From contig JAQSDX010000012.1 in the NCBI GenBank assembly GCA_029946125.1, positions 1-64,000 of the forward strand: a stretch of 64,000 nt of DNA, in the 5' to 3' direction. Below, piece by piece: positions 19,728 to 29,279 of the stretch. A model generated the notes under the pieces. That model worked only from the letters and a program-made list of their open reading frames with translations, did not search any database and was not told the DNA's origin. The translations under genes and the position numbers were made by a program. Numbering within the stretch: position 1 is the first letter of the stretch; every line of letters starts with the position of its first letter. This DNA comes from Candidatus Methylobacter titanis. GTDB taxonomy: Bacteria; Pseudomonadota; Gammaproteobacteria; Methylococcales; Methylomonadaceae.

Positions 19728-21007
19728 TGAAACCACCCCCGGTTATCGCTGGCGATTGCTGTCGTTAATTGCGTCTCGGCAAATAAGCGCATCGATTCCT
19801 CTCTGCTAGCGGCGTTCTGTACCTGTATCCAGGCGGCTGTCAATTGTTTTTGCAGCAACGCCTTCTCCGTTTCAGCTGCGGCCAACTGCTGTGCAGCAGT
19901 CACGGTACTGTATATGCCAATCGCAACACCAATCACCACTGAGGCACCAATGCCGGAGAAACTGCCCGCAGCCAACGCCAAATCAGTCGCCAATTGGCCG
20001 GCGGTAATGGCTAGGCCGACAGTGCTAAAGACAAAGTGAAACTCATTAATTTGCACATTGGTTTGCCTGACGATGTACATAAAGTCGCGTAAATAGGCAT
20101 AAAAAACCGCCGCCCGGTACTCGTCGTAAGCGGCCCAGGCATCGCGTGCTGCCGCATTAACATTAGCCACTGCTACCGGACAGCCTAAGGCACCAGCCAG
20201 CTCGGCAAAGCCCATAACCAGGACTTTGTCGTCATAGGCATCCGACAACGGAATGTCTGGCGAGGCGAATGTCTGGGTCAAGGGGGAATTAACCCCATCA
20301 AACAGGTTGCCGTCCTGATCTTTATCAGCCGCGCCGGGATCGGCCACAACAAAAGCAGCATTTAATCCCGCATTGACTTTTGTCAGGCCTGCTGCCGACT
20401 GGGTAGCGTTACGCAATGCATGGCAAAAATCCAGACCGTTACTGTGGTTGGCTAAAGCTTCCGCATTAGGCCCCGTCAACACGGCGGGCGTAGTCGGCAA
20501 TTGCGGCATACTACCGCTTATCGGCAAATAAATATTCGGCGGAGAAGGCGGCGTAGAGTGACTAACAGCAACTTTCACCGTCGGCGGCAAATACGGCTCA
20601 AAACGATTGGCGAGCACCGCGAGATCAGCATCTTGCTTGAGAATGACATTACTGTGCCGGTACACGCCGTAACGAAAGTCCAGTCCATAGGCATTGCGCA
20701 TCGGCCCTGAAAGCCCAACAGTACGCCAGGGCAGCAAACCTATATCATTAGCTGCACCACAATCTTCCAGTCCATCGCTGCCGGTATCAGGACAGGGCAA
20801 ACGATTATGCACCATGATAAAACCCATCAACGCATCGCTTGCGTCCTGTACACCCACGCTTTGCTGGCCTGACAGCATTTGCCTGACCTGCGGTATCAGC
20901 GGCGGCAAGGCAAACACCAATACGCCTAAAATTGCCAATGACACGGCCAGCTCGGTCAAACTAAAACCATGATGACGTTTTTTAAGTTGACTGCCCCGAG
21001 GACTCAT
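19724..21007 (-). CDS. Extended prepilin-like protein, family A (427 aa)
   Basis: The leader ends at KKRHHG before FSLTEL. The family-A core runs to about residue 276: NRLPCPDTGSDGLEDCG (69-85), LDFCHALRN, ADPGAADKDQDGNLFDGVN (222-240) and YDDKVLVMGFAELAGALGC. The C-terminal extension of about 150 residues contains a hydrophobic Gly/Ala-rich segment (about 325-375), then a charged helix (AAAETEKALLQKQL). The start overlaps the stop of the 922-residue prepilin gene by 4 bp. Conserved cysteines in the core probably form disulfides in the periplasm. The role in the filament (tip or minor pilin) is inferred from size only. Confidence 0.8.
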   Translation of the reverse strand: MSPRGSQLKKRHHGFSLTELAVSLAILGVLVFALPPLIPQVRQMLSGQQSVGVQDASDALMGFIMVHNRLPCPDTGSDGLEDCGAANDIGLLPWRTVGLSGPMRNAYGLDFRYGVYRHSNVILKQDADLAVLANRFEPYLPPTVKVAVSHSTPPSPPNIYLPISGSMPQLPTTPAVLTGPNAEALANHSNGLDFCHALRNATQSAAGLTKVNAGLNAAFVVADPGAADKDQDGNLFDGVNSPLTQTFASPDIPLSDAYDDKVLVMGFAELAGALGCPVAVANVNAAARDAWAAYDEYRAAVFYAYLRDFMYIVRQTNVQINEFHFVFSTVGLAITAGQLATDLALAAGSFSGIGASVVIGVAIGIYSTVTAAQQLAAAETEKALLQKQLTAAWIQVQNAASREESMRLFAETQLTTAIASDNRGWFQ

Positions 21008-23772
21008 TGCGTCGCTCCCAATTTATCCGCCTGATCAAGAATAGGCCGCGCTCCAGGGGTAATGCTGATTAACGTGCCGCTGCCTCCGGCGATATCCGAG
21101 CAACTGCCCAACCAGCTGTAGGCCGCTCCAGAACCTGCGCGCGTATAAACAGGCGGATTCGCCGGCACCGTTCCTGTTTCCGGTGCGGTGGCCGCAATTT
21201 TATTTAGCATTAACGGCGGCGCTACCGTCGGCCATTCAGGCACCACGGCAAGACGCGTGTCGGTCAGAATTCCGGCAGCGGTCACATAGGTTTTTTTAGT
21301 CTGGGCGCACACCGTTTGCTCTACCATAGCGACCGCGCTTTTCCAGTTATTGTATTTTTGAGTGACCGATGATTCCAAACGTGTGGCTTCGCGTTCTTTA
21401 GCCAGATATTGTTGCTTAAGACTCAGCGTAGTCTGAAATTGCCCGGCTAATGTACACGCACCGTTAATGGTATAAGTCGGCCACCAATCGCGAAGATAAG
21501 GTGGCGGAGCGGCAATAGTATATGTGTCGCCGTTTATCACCACCGAAGTGGGCTGGGCAATTAACACAGGATCCGAATTACACCTAGCTGCATCATTACC
21601 GCCATAAGCATCAACATCCCAGTCCTGTGCTGCCTGAACCGCGACATCCCATTGATTAACCGCATTGGTTTTTGCGGTATTCAGCGACGTTAGCGTATTA
21701 AAGGCTGTCGTTTGGGCAGTCTGCCAGGCGATGTATTTTGCATGGCTTGTCGGGCTTGTCGTATAAGTTGTTGCGTACGGAGAGGTAGATGCCGTAGTAG
21801 AACAAGCGGAATCTTGGATACATTGCAGTTTTTTATCATCCGCCGCCGCTTGCAGACTTACCCAATTGGCATAAGCCGTTTCATAAGCATTCAGAGCTGT
21901 TATCGCCGTATCCAGCGTGGTTTTAACCGTTGAATAGGCAGCATTAGCCGCAGTAATATCAGCATTAGCCGCCGTAGTGGCGGTAGCGGCGTATCCGGTA
22001 ATCGCCGTATTAGCCGCATTAATATTGGTAATGGCGGCACTCACCGTTGCGGGTGTGGCTGAATTCAAGTCAGCTCTATAACCGGCAATCGCCGTTGTTT
22101 TTGTGGCGATATCGTTATTGGCCGTGGTAATAGTCGCTTTATTCGGCGTAGTAATACCAGAATAAGCGGTAATACTGGCATTATTAGCCGCAATAATTGC
22201 GTTATTGGCGTTGGTAATCGCCGTAATTTGTGCCGCTGTTACCGTGGTACCCGGAATGGTGGTGTTCGATAAGCTGGTGATCGACGCCATAGATGCTACC
22301 GTGGTATTGGCCGCATTAACAATTGCTGTTCTGATCGAGTCGCCGGTTGTCGTTATAGCTGCGTCGTAAGCCGAGGTCGCCTGGGTTGCCAAATTATTGG
22401 CTTCAGTACGCGCAAGGTTGGCCGCATTCTGTTCGCTTAAATAACCTTCGTAAGAGTCATCCCTATTATCAACAGCACTGGCCAACTGCATCTGTTGAGA
22501 AGCGATTAAAGAAGGACTGGTAGCGCCGATTACCGCGTCCGCTTTTTGGGCAACCTGGTCAAACATAATAGCCGCTGCAATTTGCGCCGCCATTGCAGCG
22601 GTATTCAGCGCGACGGCAGTATAAGCCAAACCTAATGCGGTGCCCGCAGAAGCCAGCGCCGCCGCCGCTAATGGAATCGCCGCGCAAGACACCACGTTCA
22701 ACCCCAGGGTCGCGGCGCAAAGACCGGTATGCAGAGCAAGCGCCACGGAGGCGGCGGTTGACAATTCCGTGGCCTCCACTACGGCGGCAATCGCCAGCGC
22801 CACCGAAAGACCGGCTGAGATCGCGCCCATAATGGAGTCTTGTACCGCCTGCTCAGCCTGAGCTTTCATGGCCTGCTGCTGCGCCTTGACTTCATCGTCT
22901 ACCGCAACCGTGTCGGCCAATATATGCAAACTCCGCATGGCGACTTCGCACCGCAAATGCTGAAATACCTCGGCAAAACTGCGCGCCAGGGTCTGGTCAT
23001 CATAGGTGGTTTGCGCAGGCGTGGCAGGACTGTTGAAACCGAACGAAGAGGAATTGTTTACATCGTCAAACACACCGTTCGCTCCCGCTGCCGCCAGCGC
23101 GTAGGCGACCGGATTGTCGGCACCGGCACCGGCAGGCGGCTGGGTAAAGGTATGCAAGGTGCTTGCCGCGTGGGTGCTGCCGTTTTTTAACGCCAGACAT
23201 AAGTCCAGGGTGCCGTGCCGCAATAAACCCGCGTCTTGATAATTATTTGATTTCACCCCCGGACACACCGGCGTGGCGCTATCGGTGACGATCACCTTGT
23301 CATTATTGATATCGTAGGAACAGTTATCGCTGCTGGTCGGCTCGAAGCGGTTTTTATTGCCCGGCGCGGCCAAATCGGCATCTTTACTGACGGCGGCATC
23401 CTGGCTGGCAACGCTATTATCGGCTTTACGGTACACGCCATAACGCAACGGAATTTCTCCGGCCGCATAAGCTTTGGCAATCAAGCCGATCGTCAGATAA
23501 GGCAAACTGCCTTTAGCGCTGCCGCCACAATCTTCCAGGCCATCGTTAGTGCTATCGGGACAAGGCAAGCGCCCATGAATGGCGGCATAATGCAACAGCT
23601 GCCGATCGGCAACGGCCAGGGCATCGGCATTTCTTTGCCGTTGAAGCTGCGTAAAATGGTTGGTGGTTACTGAAAACAAGGCAACGCCTAAGCCCGCTGC
23701 CACGGTTAGCACTATGGCCAGTTCAAACAAGGAGAAACCCTGTTGTTTGGTTGTCAGCGGTGGTTTTTTCAT
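21004..23772 (-). CDS. Giant prepilin-like protein, family A (922 aa)
   Basis: The leader MKKPPLTTKQQG is followed by FSLFEL and a hydrophobic helix. The family-A core spans residues 1-275: GRLPCPDSTNDGLEDCG at 67-83, LDLCLALKNG, GANGVFDDVNNSSSFGFN and YDDQTLARSFAEVFQHLRC. About 650 further residues follow. Residues 312-408 are an Ala-rich, largely hydrophobic region. Residues 455-640 are a low-complexity N/A/T/I-rich region built from loose repeats such as ITNANNAIIAANNASI. The final 280 residues contain several cysteines and aromatic residues. Typical pilins have 130-200 residues, so this is exceptional in length. It resembles in size the large tip adhesins of some type IV pili, but I see no recognised adhesin domain. 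Confidence 0.8.
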   Translation of the reverse strand: MKKPPLTTKQQGFSLFELAIVLTVAAGLGVALFSVTTNHFTQLQRQRNADALAVADRQLLHYAAIHGRLPCPDSTNDGLEDCGGSAKGSLPYLTIGLIAKAYAAGEIPLRYGVYRKADNSVASQDAAVSKDADLAAPGNKNRFEPTSSDNCSYDINNDKVIVTDSATPVCPGVKSNNYQDAGLLRHGTLDLCLALKNGSTHAASTLHTFTQPPAGAGADNPVAYALAAAGANGVFDDVNNSSSFGFNSPATPAQTTYDDQTLARSFAEVFQHLRCEVAMRSLHILADTVAVDDEVKAQQQAMKAQAEQAVQDSIMGAISAGLSVALAIAAVVEATELSTAASVALALHTGLCAATLGLNVVSCAAIPLAAAALASAGTALGLAYTAVALNTAAMAAQIAAAIMFDQVAQKADAVIGATSPSLIASQQMQLASAVDNRDDSYEGYLSEQNAANLARTEANNLATQATSAYDAAITTTGDSIRTAIVNAANTTVASMASITSLSNTTIPGTTVTAAQITAITNANNAIIAANNASITAYSGITTPNKATITTANNDIATKTTAIAGYRADLNSATPATVSAAITNINAANTAITGYAATATTAANADITAANAAYSTVKTTLDTAITALNAYETAYANWVSLQAAADDKKLQCIQDSACSTTASTSPYATTYTTSPTSHAKYIAWQTAQTTAFNTLTSLNTAKTNAVNQWDVAVQAAQDWDVDAYGGNDAARCNSDPVLIAQPTSVVINGDTYTIAAPPPYLRDWWPTYTINGACTLAGQFQTTLSLKQQYLAKEREATRLESSVTQKYNNWKSAVAMVEQTVCAQTKKTYVTAAGILTDTRLAVVPEWPTVAPPLMLNKIAATAPETGTVPANPPVYTRAGSGAAYSWLGSCSDIAGGSGTLISITPGARPILDQADKLGATQ

Positions 23773-25028
23773 CGGGCTGAGACCTGCTTAATTAAATCGT
23801 AAATCGGCAGTAAAAATACCACTACCATAAAAATAAAAAATGCACCAGCAATCAAGATCACCAGCGGTTTGACGATTTCAGTAATGGTGCTGATAGTGTA
23901 ATTAAAGCGTCTGCCGAATTCTTCAGCGAGTACCCGTAATTGATAATCCAGGTTACCGCTTTGCTCGCCGACTTTGACTAGGCGCACCACCAGACCGGGG
24001 AACACGCCGGATTCACGCAAGCCATTGCTTAGGGTGTTGCCGCGCAGTACCCCGGCACGAATGTCTTTTATTTTTTGCCGGTACATCCGGTTTTCCAGCG
24101 ATTGCGCCATGATCTCCAGGCACTCCGCCAGATTAATGCCGGACGCGATCAGCAAGCTCAAATATTCGGTGATAAATGCCATGGCCGAGGCGCGAACCAG
24201 GATTTTGGTTACCGGCGCATGGTAGGCCAACCGGTACAAGTTGTAACGCAACCATTCGCTTTGTCTGACCGTCAGCACGGTTAGCAAGACGATAAAAAGA
24301 ATTAACTCGGTGTACAGCGTTGCATGTTGGTTATAGACGTGTATTGCCTTCATCACCGCTACGGTAGTTGCTGGCAATTGGACATGCATCTGCCGGAACA
24401 TATCAAACACATTGGGCAACACATACACGGCCCAAAACCAGGCGGTAGCAGCCGTAGTGGCGATAATAAATGCCGGATAGATCATCACTTTATAAGTATC
24501 CTGCTTTAACAGCACGATACGCTTTAAGTGCGCCGCCGAGTCCAACAGGGTGCGATCCAGGGTGCCGGAGCTTTCGCCAATTTTGATTAAATAACGCACC
24601 GTAGGCGGAATATTTTTACCGTACCGGTCTATCGTTTCGGTTACGCTCATGCCGGAACGGATAGAGTCGCGTAAATCCAAGGCTAAAAGGCTGCCTGCAT
24701 TCAGACCGCCATCGTCAGCCAGTTCGGTCAATGCTTCGATAATGGGCAAGCCGCTTTTTAACATGAGCCCTAAACTGTGCAACAGTTCGGCAAGGTCTTC
24801 ATCTTGCAGTTGCCGACCTCTGATCCATTCGATAGCGTTGTACAAATAGAGTATCCACAAGGGCAACTGGATGACCTCAATAGCCGCGCCGGTAAAACGT
24901 TGTTCAAGATAAGCGCGCGCTGAATATTTGCTTGCATAAGGTAGCTTGATAAAGGCACGGCCATGCCTGCGCGCATTTTCTATGGCGCTGTAGTAAAACA
25001 AATTCATCACCGGCTTAGCCGTTGCCAT
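23769..25028 (-). CDS. GspF/PilC/MshG-type inner-membrane platform protein
   Basis: Polytopic inner-membrane protein that anchors the assembly ATPase and pulls pilin subunits out of the membrane. The two GspF repeats are visible: LLHSLGLMLKSGLPIIEAL with SGMSVTETI in the first, and EYLSLLIASGINLAECLEIMAQ with LSNGLRESGVFP and VRLVKVGEQSGNLD in the second. Transmembrane helices lie near residues 185, 235 and 390. At 419 residues it is standard. The gene follows the ATPase gene after 18 bp and its stop overlaps the start of the giant prepilin gene (ATGA). Confidence 0.92.
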   Translation of the reverse strand: MATAKPVMNLFYYSAIENARRHGRAFIKLPYASKYSARAYLEQRFTGAAIEVIQLPLWILYLYNAIEWIRGRQLQDEDLAELLHSLGLMLKSGLPIIEALTELADDGGLNAGSLLALDLRDSIRSGMSVTETIDRYGKNIPPTVRYLIKIGESSGTLDRTLLDSAAHLKRIVLLKQDTYKVMIYPAFIIATTAATAWFWAVYVLPNVFDMFRQMHVQLPATTVAVMKAIHVYNQHATLYTELILFIVLLTVLTVRQSEWLRYNLYRLAYHAPVTKILVRASAMAFITEYLSLLIASGINLAECLEIMAQSLENRMYRQKIKDIRAGVLRGNTLSNGLRESGVFPGLVVRLVKVGEQSGNLDYQLRVLAEEFGRRFNYTISTITEIVKPLVILIAGAFFIFMVVVFLLPIYDLIKQVSAR

Positions 25029-25046
25029 CAGTTAGTCTCCATTGCC

Positions 25047-26702
25047 TTAGCGCCAAGAACCGTGGCCCATGACCCGCACCAGTTCAGCAACGGTGGTTTC
25101 GCCGTGAATTAAACGCTTTTTGGCAACATCTTCCATCGCGACATAACCGCATTCGCGGGCCGCCGCGGTCAATTCGCTCAAGGTACCCTCCCGAGCAATG
25201 GCATCGGCAAAGCGGCTATCAACCAGCAGTATTTCGTAGATAGGCACGCGACCGTGGTAACCCGTCCAACGGCAGTGCTGGCAACCGGCACCCCGGTAAA
25301 AAGTGATGCCTTCGGTCATGTCCAGCCATTGCGGAAGGTCTATCCCGGTATCGTCGGGTTGTTTGCACTGGGTACACACGGTGCGCACCAAACGCTGATT
25401 GATCACGCCGATTAACGCTCCCGCAATGATGCGCGACGACACCTCCAGGCCATTAAGCCTTGGCAGCACACCAAAAGCGCTGTTCGCGTGCAGCGTGGAC
25501 AATACCAGATGCCCGGTTTCGGCGGCTTGAATCGCTGCCCTTGCGGTTTCGGAATCGCGTATTTCGCCGACTAAAATGACATCGGGATCGTGCCGCAAAA
25601 AGTGGATGATGGCTTTATCGAACTGAAAGTCAGCCTTGCGGTTGACCTGTGTTTGTACGATAACCGGCATTTCATACTCTATCGGGTCTTCTATCGATAA
25701 AATATTTTTGCCGCCTAAAGCCTGTTTCTTAATACCGGCAAACATGCTGGTGGTTTTGCCTGAGCCGGTCGGGCCGACAAACAAAACAATGCCGTGAGGC
25801 TGGGCAAAAAAGTAATTTAATTTGTCCAGGTCTTCTGCCAAAAAACCGAGTTCCAGAAATGATTTAACATGAGAACCGCTGGGCAACAGCCGCATCACCA
25901 CATTTTCGCCGAAGCGGGTGATGGTGGTGGATACCCGAATATCGTATTGGGCTTGCTGCAACTGTAACGAAAAACGGCCATCCTGAGGCCTGAGATTGTC
26001 GGAAATATCCATATTGGAACGGACTTTGATGGACACTATCAGGCGGCGTAATTGTTTTTCTAAAGCCAAAACAGGGCGCAAGACGCTATCGACGCGAAAA
26101 CTGATATGTATGGTTTTATGGTCAGGCTGTAAATGAACGTCGGTTGCTCTTTCCGAGATCGCCAACATCAGGATGCAACGCAGCAACTCATCATTGGATA
26201 AAACCTGATCGGTGTCTGCGGTGAGTTTTTGGATTTCCTTGTCCAGCAATGCCTCAAGCTGTATAGGTTCATGACGGTATGCGCTTCTGATCTCATCGAG
26301 CACAGCGCTGAACCCGGCTTGAATAGGCATCAGCTCAAGTCCGCAGCTACGGTGTATGGTTTTTCTGACCAGTCCGAGATTGGCATTGCCAACCAGCGCT
26401 TCAATGTAATGGCCGTTCCGACGTAACGGCAAAAACGCTTGCCGACGGCACAGCTCATGGCTAAATTGAGCCAGCACCTCCAGATCAGGACTTAGCTCAA
26501 GACCTGGGCGATGATAGTCAATGCCGTAATGATCGGCCAGCGCCTGAGCAATGACTGCCTCAGAAACCACACCCAAACGGATCAACAATTCACCTAAATG
26601 CTCCTCGGTGACTTTTTGTTTTTGCAAGGCATAATCAAGCTGCAAACGGGTAATCGCTTTGGATGCCAGCAAATGATCGCCCAAACGCAAGTTATGACTC
26701 AT
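25047..26702 (-). CDS. GspE/PilB/MshE-type assembly ATPase with MshEN-like N-terminus
   Basis: Hexameric cytoplasmic motor of the pilus-like machine. Walker A GPTGSGKTTS lies near residue 318, the Asp box and Walker B in DPDVILVGEIRDSETARAA, and the His box in STLHANSAF. A tetracysteine zinc motif is formed by CTQCKQ and CQHCRWTG. The N-terminus RLGDHLLASKAITRLQLDYAL...LGELLIRLGVVSE (residues 6-51) fits the two-box MshEN pattern that binds c-di-GMP in Vibrio MshE. That suggests second-messenger control, though binding is inferred. It overlaps the ExeA-like ATPase gene by 4 bp. Confidence 0.92.
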   Translation of the reverse strand: MSHNLRLGDHLLASKAITRLQLDYALQKQKVTEEHLGELLIRLGVVSEAVIAQALADHYGIDYHRPGLELSPDLEVLAQFSHELCRRQAFLPLRRNGHYIEALVGNANLGLVRKTIHRSCGLELMPIQAGFSAVLDEIRSAYRHEPIQLEALLDKEIQKLTADTDQVLSNDELLRCILMLAISERATDVHLQPDHKTIHISFRVDSVLRPVLALEKQLRRLIVSIKVRSNMDISDNLRPQDGRFSLQLQQAQYDIRVSTTITRFGENVVMRLLPSGSHVKSFLELGFLAEDLDKLNYFFAQPHGIVLFVGPTGSGKTTSMFAGIKKQALGGKNILSIEDPIEYEMPVIVQTQVNRKADFQFDKAIIHFLRHDPDVILVGEIRDSETARAAIQAAETGHLVLSTLHANSAFGVLPRLNGLEVSSRIIAGALIGVINQRLVRTVCTQCKQPDDTGIDLPQWLDMTEGITFYRGAGCQHCRWTGYHGRVPIYEILLVDSRFADAIAREGTLSELTAAARECGYVAMEDVAKKRLIHGETTVAELVRVMGHGSWR

Positions 26703-28150
26703 AAATCATCCGGCCTGCTTGCGCACGACAAATCATAAGCAGTGCCGTCGTCCATCTGTCCGGTCATCACCCGACCTGAGCGTTGTTGAAACGCACTTAG
26801 CGCCTGCTGCGTCCATTGACCCATGATGCCATCGGCAGCCGTTGCTGCCAGCAAGCCTTCAGCGACCAAGACATGCTGAACGATGCGGGTGTCTTCGGAT
26901 GGCGTGGAAAAGGCCAATGGGCTGCCACTGATAGGCGAACGATAGAGCACCAGCTTCAGGCCATCGCGCCATTCAAACACCGGCAGACCGGCACAGGTTG
27001 TCGCGGCAGCGGTACTGATCAAAGCCAGCTTAATGTCTGTTTCTTGCAATAATCTATGGCGCAACCGGTTGATGGCATCGACATTGGGTAGCGGAAATGC
27101 CTGCAGATAATGATCCAAACCGTAAGCGGCGAGAAACCGCTGCCATTTTTGACTCGGCGCAGAAGCAGGAGCAGGTTCGGCAACGGCGGTAATAAGAACG
27201 CGCTTAGCTAACATCGTTGATAAGGTCGGCAGCAACAGATAACCGCCTAATAACAGCCCGCAGAGCGCGATAACCGAGGTGATCTTTACTCTATTGCGCT
27301 TCTTTTGGGGCAATAAACTCAGGTCTTTAGCCGCTTCCCGGACCAAACTGGCACTGATAGTTCGGCGCTTGTAGGCTAACAAGCCATACAAACAGCGATC
27401 CATCAATAAATTGATGATACGCGGATAGCCGCCGCTGTATTGGGTAATCAGACGAAGGGCGGCGCCGGTTAATTGAATACCAACCGGTTGGCCGGTAACC
27501 GTTAAACAACGATCAATATAGTCACTGACTTCCTGCTGAGAGAAAGGCTTTAATTTGCAGTGCAAGGCAATTCGACTTCTTAATTGCCTGATTTCAGGTC
27601 TTGCCAGGGTGGTTAAAATTTCGGGCTGAGCCACCAGAAGAATTTGTATCAGCTTATCCTCGTTGGTTTCGAGGTTAGAAAGCTGACGCACTAACTCGAG
27701 ACTCTCAATGGAAAGGTTTTGCGCATCATCAATGATAATGATGCAATTTTTGCCCTTGGAAAACTCCGCCAACAGAAAATTATTCAGCGCTTCCAGCTGA
27801 TGAATCAAACCGGGTTTTTTTGACTGAATCCCCAAGTCTTGATTGATGCTTTCAATCAATGCCGAACCTTGTAAGAACGTATTAAACAATAAAGCTATGC
27901 TGACTTTACTATGATCTAACTCTTTGATTATTTTTCGTACTAACGTGGTCTTACCGATGCCGACATCGCCGGTGACCAGCAAAAAACCCTTGCGGATTTC
28001 AAGGAAATGCAAAATCTCGTCAACATGCGCTAACAATCGTAGCGGGGCGTAATAACGCTCCGGGTTTGGCGTGACTGGAAACGGAATTTTATCGAATCCG
28101 AGTGACTCCATGTAAAGCGGTTGATAACGAGATGTTACTGCAATAGCCAT
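26699..28150 (-). CDS. ExeA/MshM-like AAA ATPase with peptidoglycan-binding C-terminus
   Basis: The N-terminal cytoplasmic AAA domain has the ExeA-type opening FPVTPNPERYYAP, Walker A TGDVGIGKTTL and Walker B CIIIIDDAQNLS. One transmembrane helix lies near residues 293-313. The C-terminal periplasmic region ends in a PG_binding_1-like domain (EGLLAATAADGIMGQWTQQALSAFQQRSG, residues ~435-463). In type II secretion, GspA with GspB helps secretin assembly through the cell wall; MshM is the MSHA counterpart. The start is 1 bp from the stop of the TPR gene. Confidence 0.88.
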   Translation of the reverse strand: MAIAVTSRYQPLYMESLGFDKIPFPVTPNPERYYAPLRLLAHVDEILHFLEIRKGFLLVTGDVGIGKTTLVRKIIKELDHSKVSIALLFNTFLQGSALIESINQDLGIQSKKPGLIHQLEALNNFLLAEFSKGKNCIIIIDDAQNLSIESLELVRQLSNLETNEDKLIQILLVAQPEILTTLARPEIRQLRSRIALHCKLKPFSQQEVSDYIDRCLTVTGQPVGIQLTGAALRLITQYSGGYPRIINLLMDRCLYGLLAYKRRTISASLVREAAKDLSLLPQKKRNRVKITSVIALCGLLLGGYLLLPTLSTMLAKRVLITAVAEPAPASAPSQKWQRFLAAYGLDHYLQAFPLPNVDAINRLRHRLLQETDIKLALISTAAATTCAGLPVFEWRDGLKLVLYRSPISGSPLAFSTPSEDTRIVQHVLVAEGLLAATAADGIMGQWTQQALSAFQQRSGRVMTGQMDDGTAYDLSCASRPDDL

Positions 28151-28151
28151 G

Positions 28152-29279
28152 TCATTTATTGATTGATTTTGCTAATTTATCAACAGCGCCTGACTGAGGG
28201 AATTGCTCTTTTAAAAAACGCACCCGATTTTTCGCCTGTTCCAAGCGACCCAGCTGAGATTCAAGTAAGGCCAGGTTATAACCCGCTTCCAAATCGTTGG
28301 GCGCCATTGCGATAATATTTTGGTAAGCGGTAGCGGCGGCTTCCCTATCGCCTATTACGCTTAAGTAATAAGCGGATAATCTTTTGTAAACCATGCTTTC
28401 AGTACCGGCAATATCGCCGAGTGACTGTAATTTGATTTCAGCCGTGGTGAAATCCTTGCTTCGAATAGCCTGCTTTGCGCTTGAGATAATATGCTCAAGA
28501 GCGGCATGTCTCTGGGGTTTATTGGCGCTAACCGAGCCACCATTGTCGGACAAATTAACGTCATACGGCTGTTTGGTGTGTATAGCAGCTTGTGATCGTT
28601 GCGACCGCCTGTCGTTTGCAACGATGGTTTTAGCAAAACGTTTAGGCTGATTTTCGGACTGCACCCGGGTATCAATGGTTACCTGCTCGCGCGGCGTTGC
28701 CGATAACACCGCAGTCGTCGGCAATTGGACTGATTTTGCTTCGGCCAAAGGGACAGCAAACGTGATTTTAGGCGATTTAGCGGCAGGCTTATCATTAAGC
28801 TGGGATACTGCAGGCTTATCGATCTGAGCCACGGTGACCGGCATAGTGGCGACCACTTCAGTGGAGCGGGCCAAGGCTTTAGGCACAAAGGTTGGCTCAA
28901 ACGGTTTGTCAACGGCAACGCTGGCTGCCGGTGCCTTGATCTCAGCGACGCTTGGCGCAACCGCTAAAACAGGCGGAGCTGTCACCTCTGCGGCAGCGCC
29001 ATCAATCACTGCTGACATATCCGCCGGTGTGGGTACGGGTTTTACCTTAACATGGGTTTGGCTAGACGCAACACGCTCATTTATCCCAAATTGTCCTGCG
29101 TTTGCCAGCATTAAGCCGCCACCGACAGTTAATGCGGTGACGCCCCAAATCCATTTCATCTTGGCGTTAAGCCGAGACGGGCTTTGTTTTTCAGTATGAC
29201 CTTCCAGTCCCGGTTCTTTAGCCGCCAATTGCGCATTTTTGCTTTTGGCATTTTCCAAGGCTTTATAGACTAGACTCAT
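28152..29279 (-). CDS. MshN-like TPR membrane protein
   Basis: The N-terminus MSLVYKALENAKSKNAQLA is the pattern seen in MshN/GspB-type partners of the ExeA-like ATPase. A transmembrane helix at about residues 45-65 is followed by a long Ala/Pro/Val-rich linker (70-240). The last 110 residues form TPR-like helices (AYYLSVIGDREAAATAYQNI, APNDLEAGYNLALLESQLGR). The gene overlaps the secretin stop codon (ATGA). Its probable role is in the periplasmic bridge between the ATPase and the secretin. The order L-N-M differs from the L-M-N order of Vibrio MSHA loci. Confidence 0.75.
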   Translation of the reverse strand: MSLVYKALENAKSKNAQLAAKEPGLEGHTEKQSPSRLNAKMKWIWGVTALTVGGGLMLANAGQFGINERVASSQTHVKVKPVPTPADMSAVIDGAAAEVTAPPVLAVAPSVAEIKAPAASVAVDKPFEPTFVPKALARSTEVVATMPVTVAQIDKPAVSQLNDKPAAKSPKITFAVPLAEAKSVQLPTTAVLSATPREQVTIDTRVQSENQPKRFAKTIVANDRRSQRSQAAIHTKQPYDVNLSDNGGSVSANKPQRHAALEHIISSAKQAIRSKDFTTAEIKLQSLGDIAGTESMVYKRLSAYYLSVIGDREAAATAYQNIIAMAPNDLEAGYNLALLESQLGRLEQAKNRVRFLKEQFPQSGAVDKLAKSINK

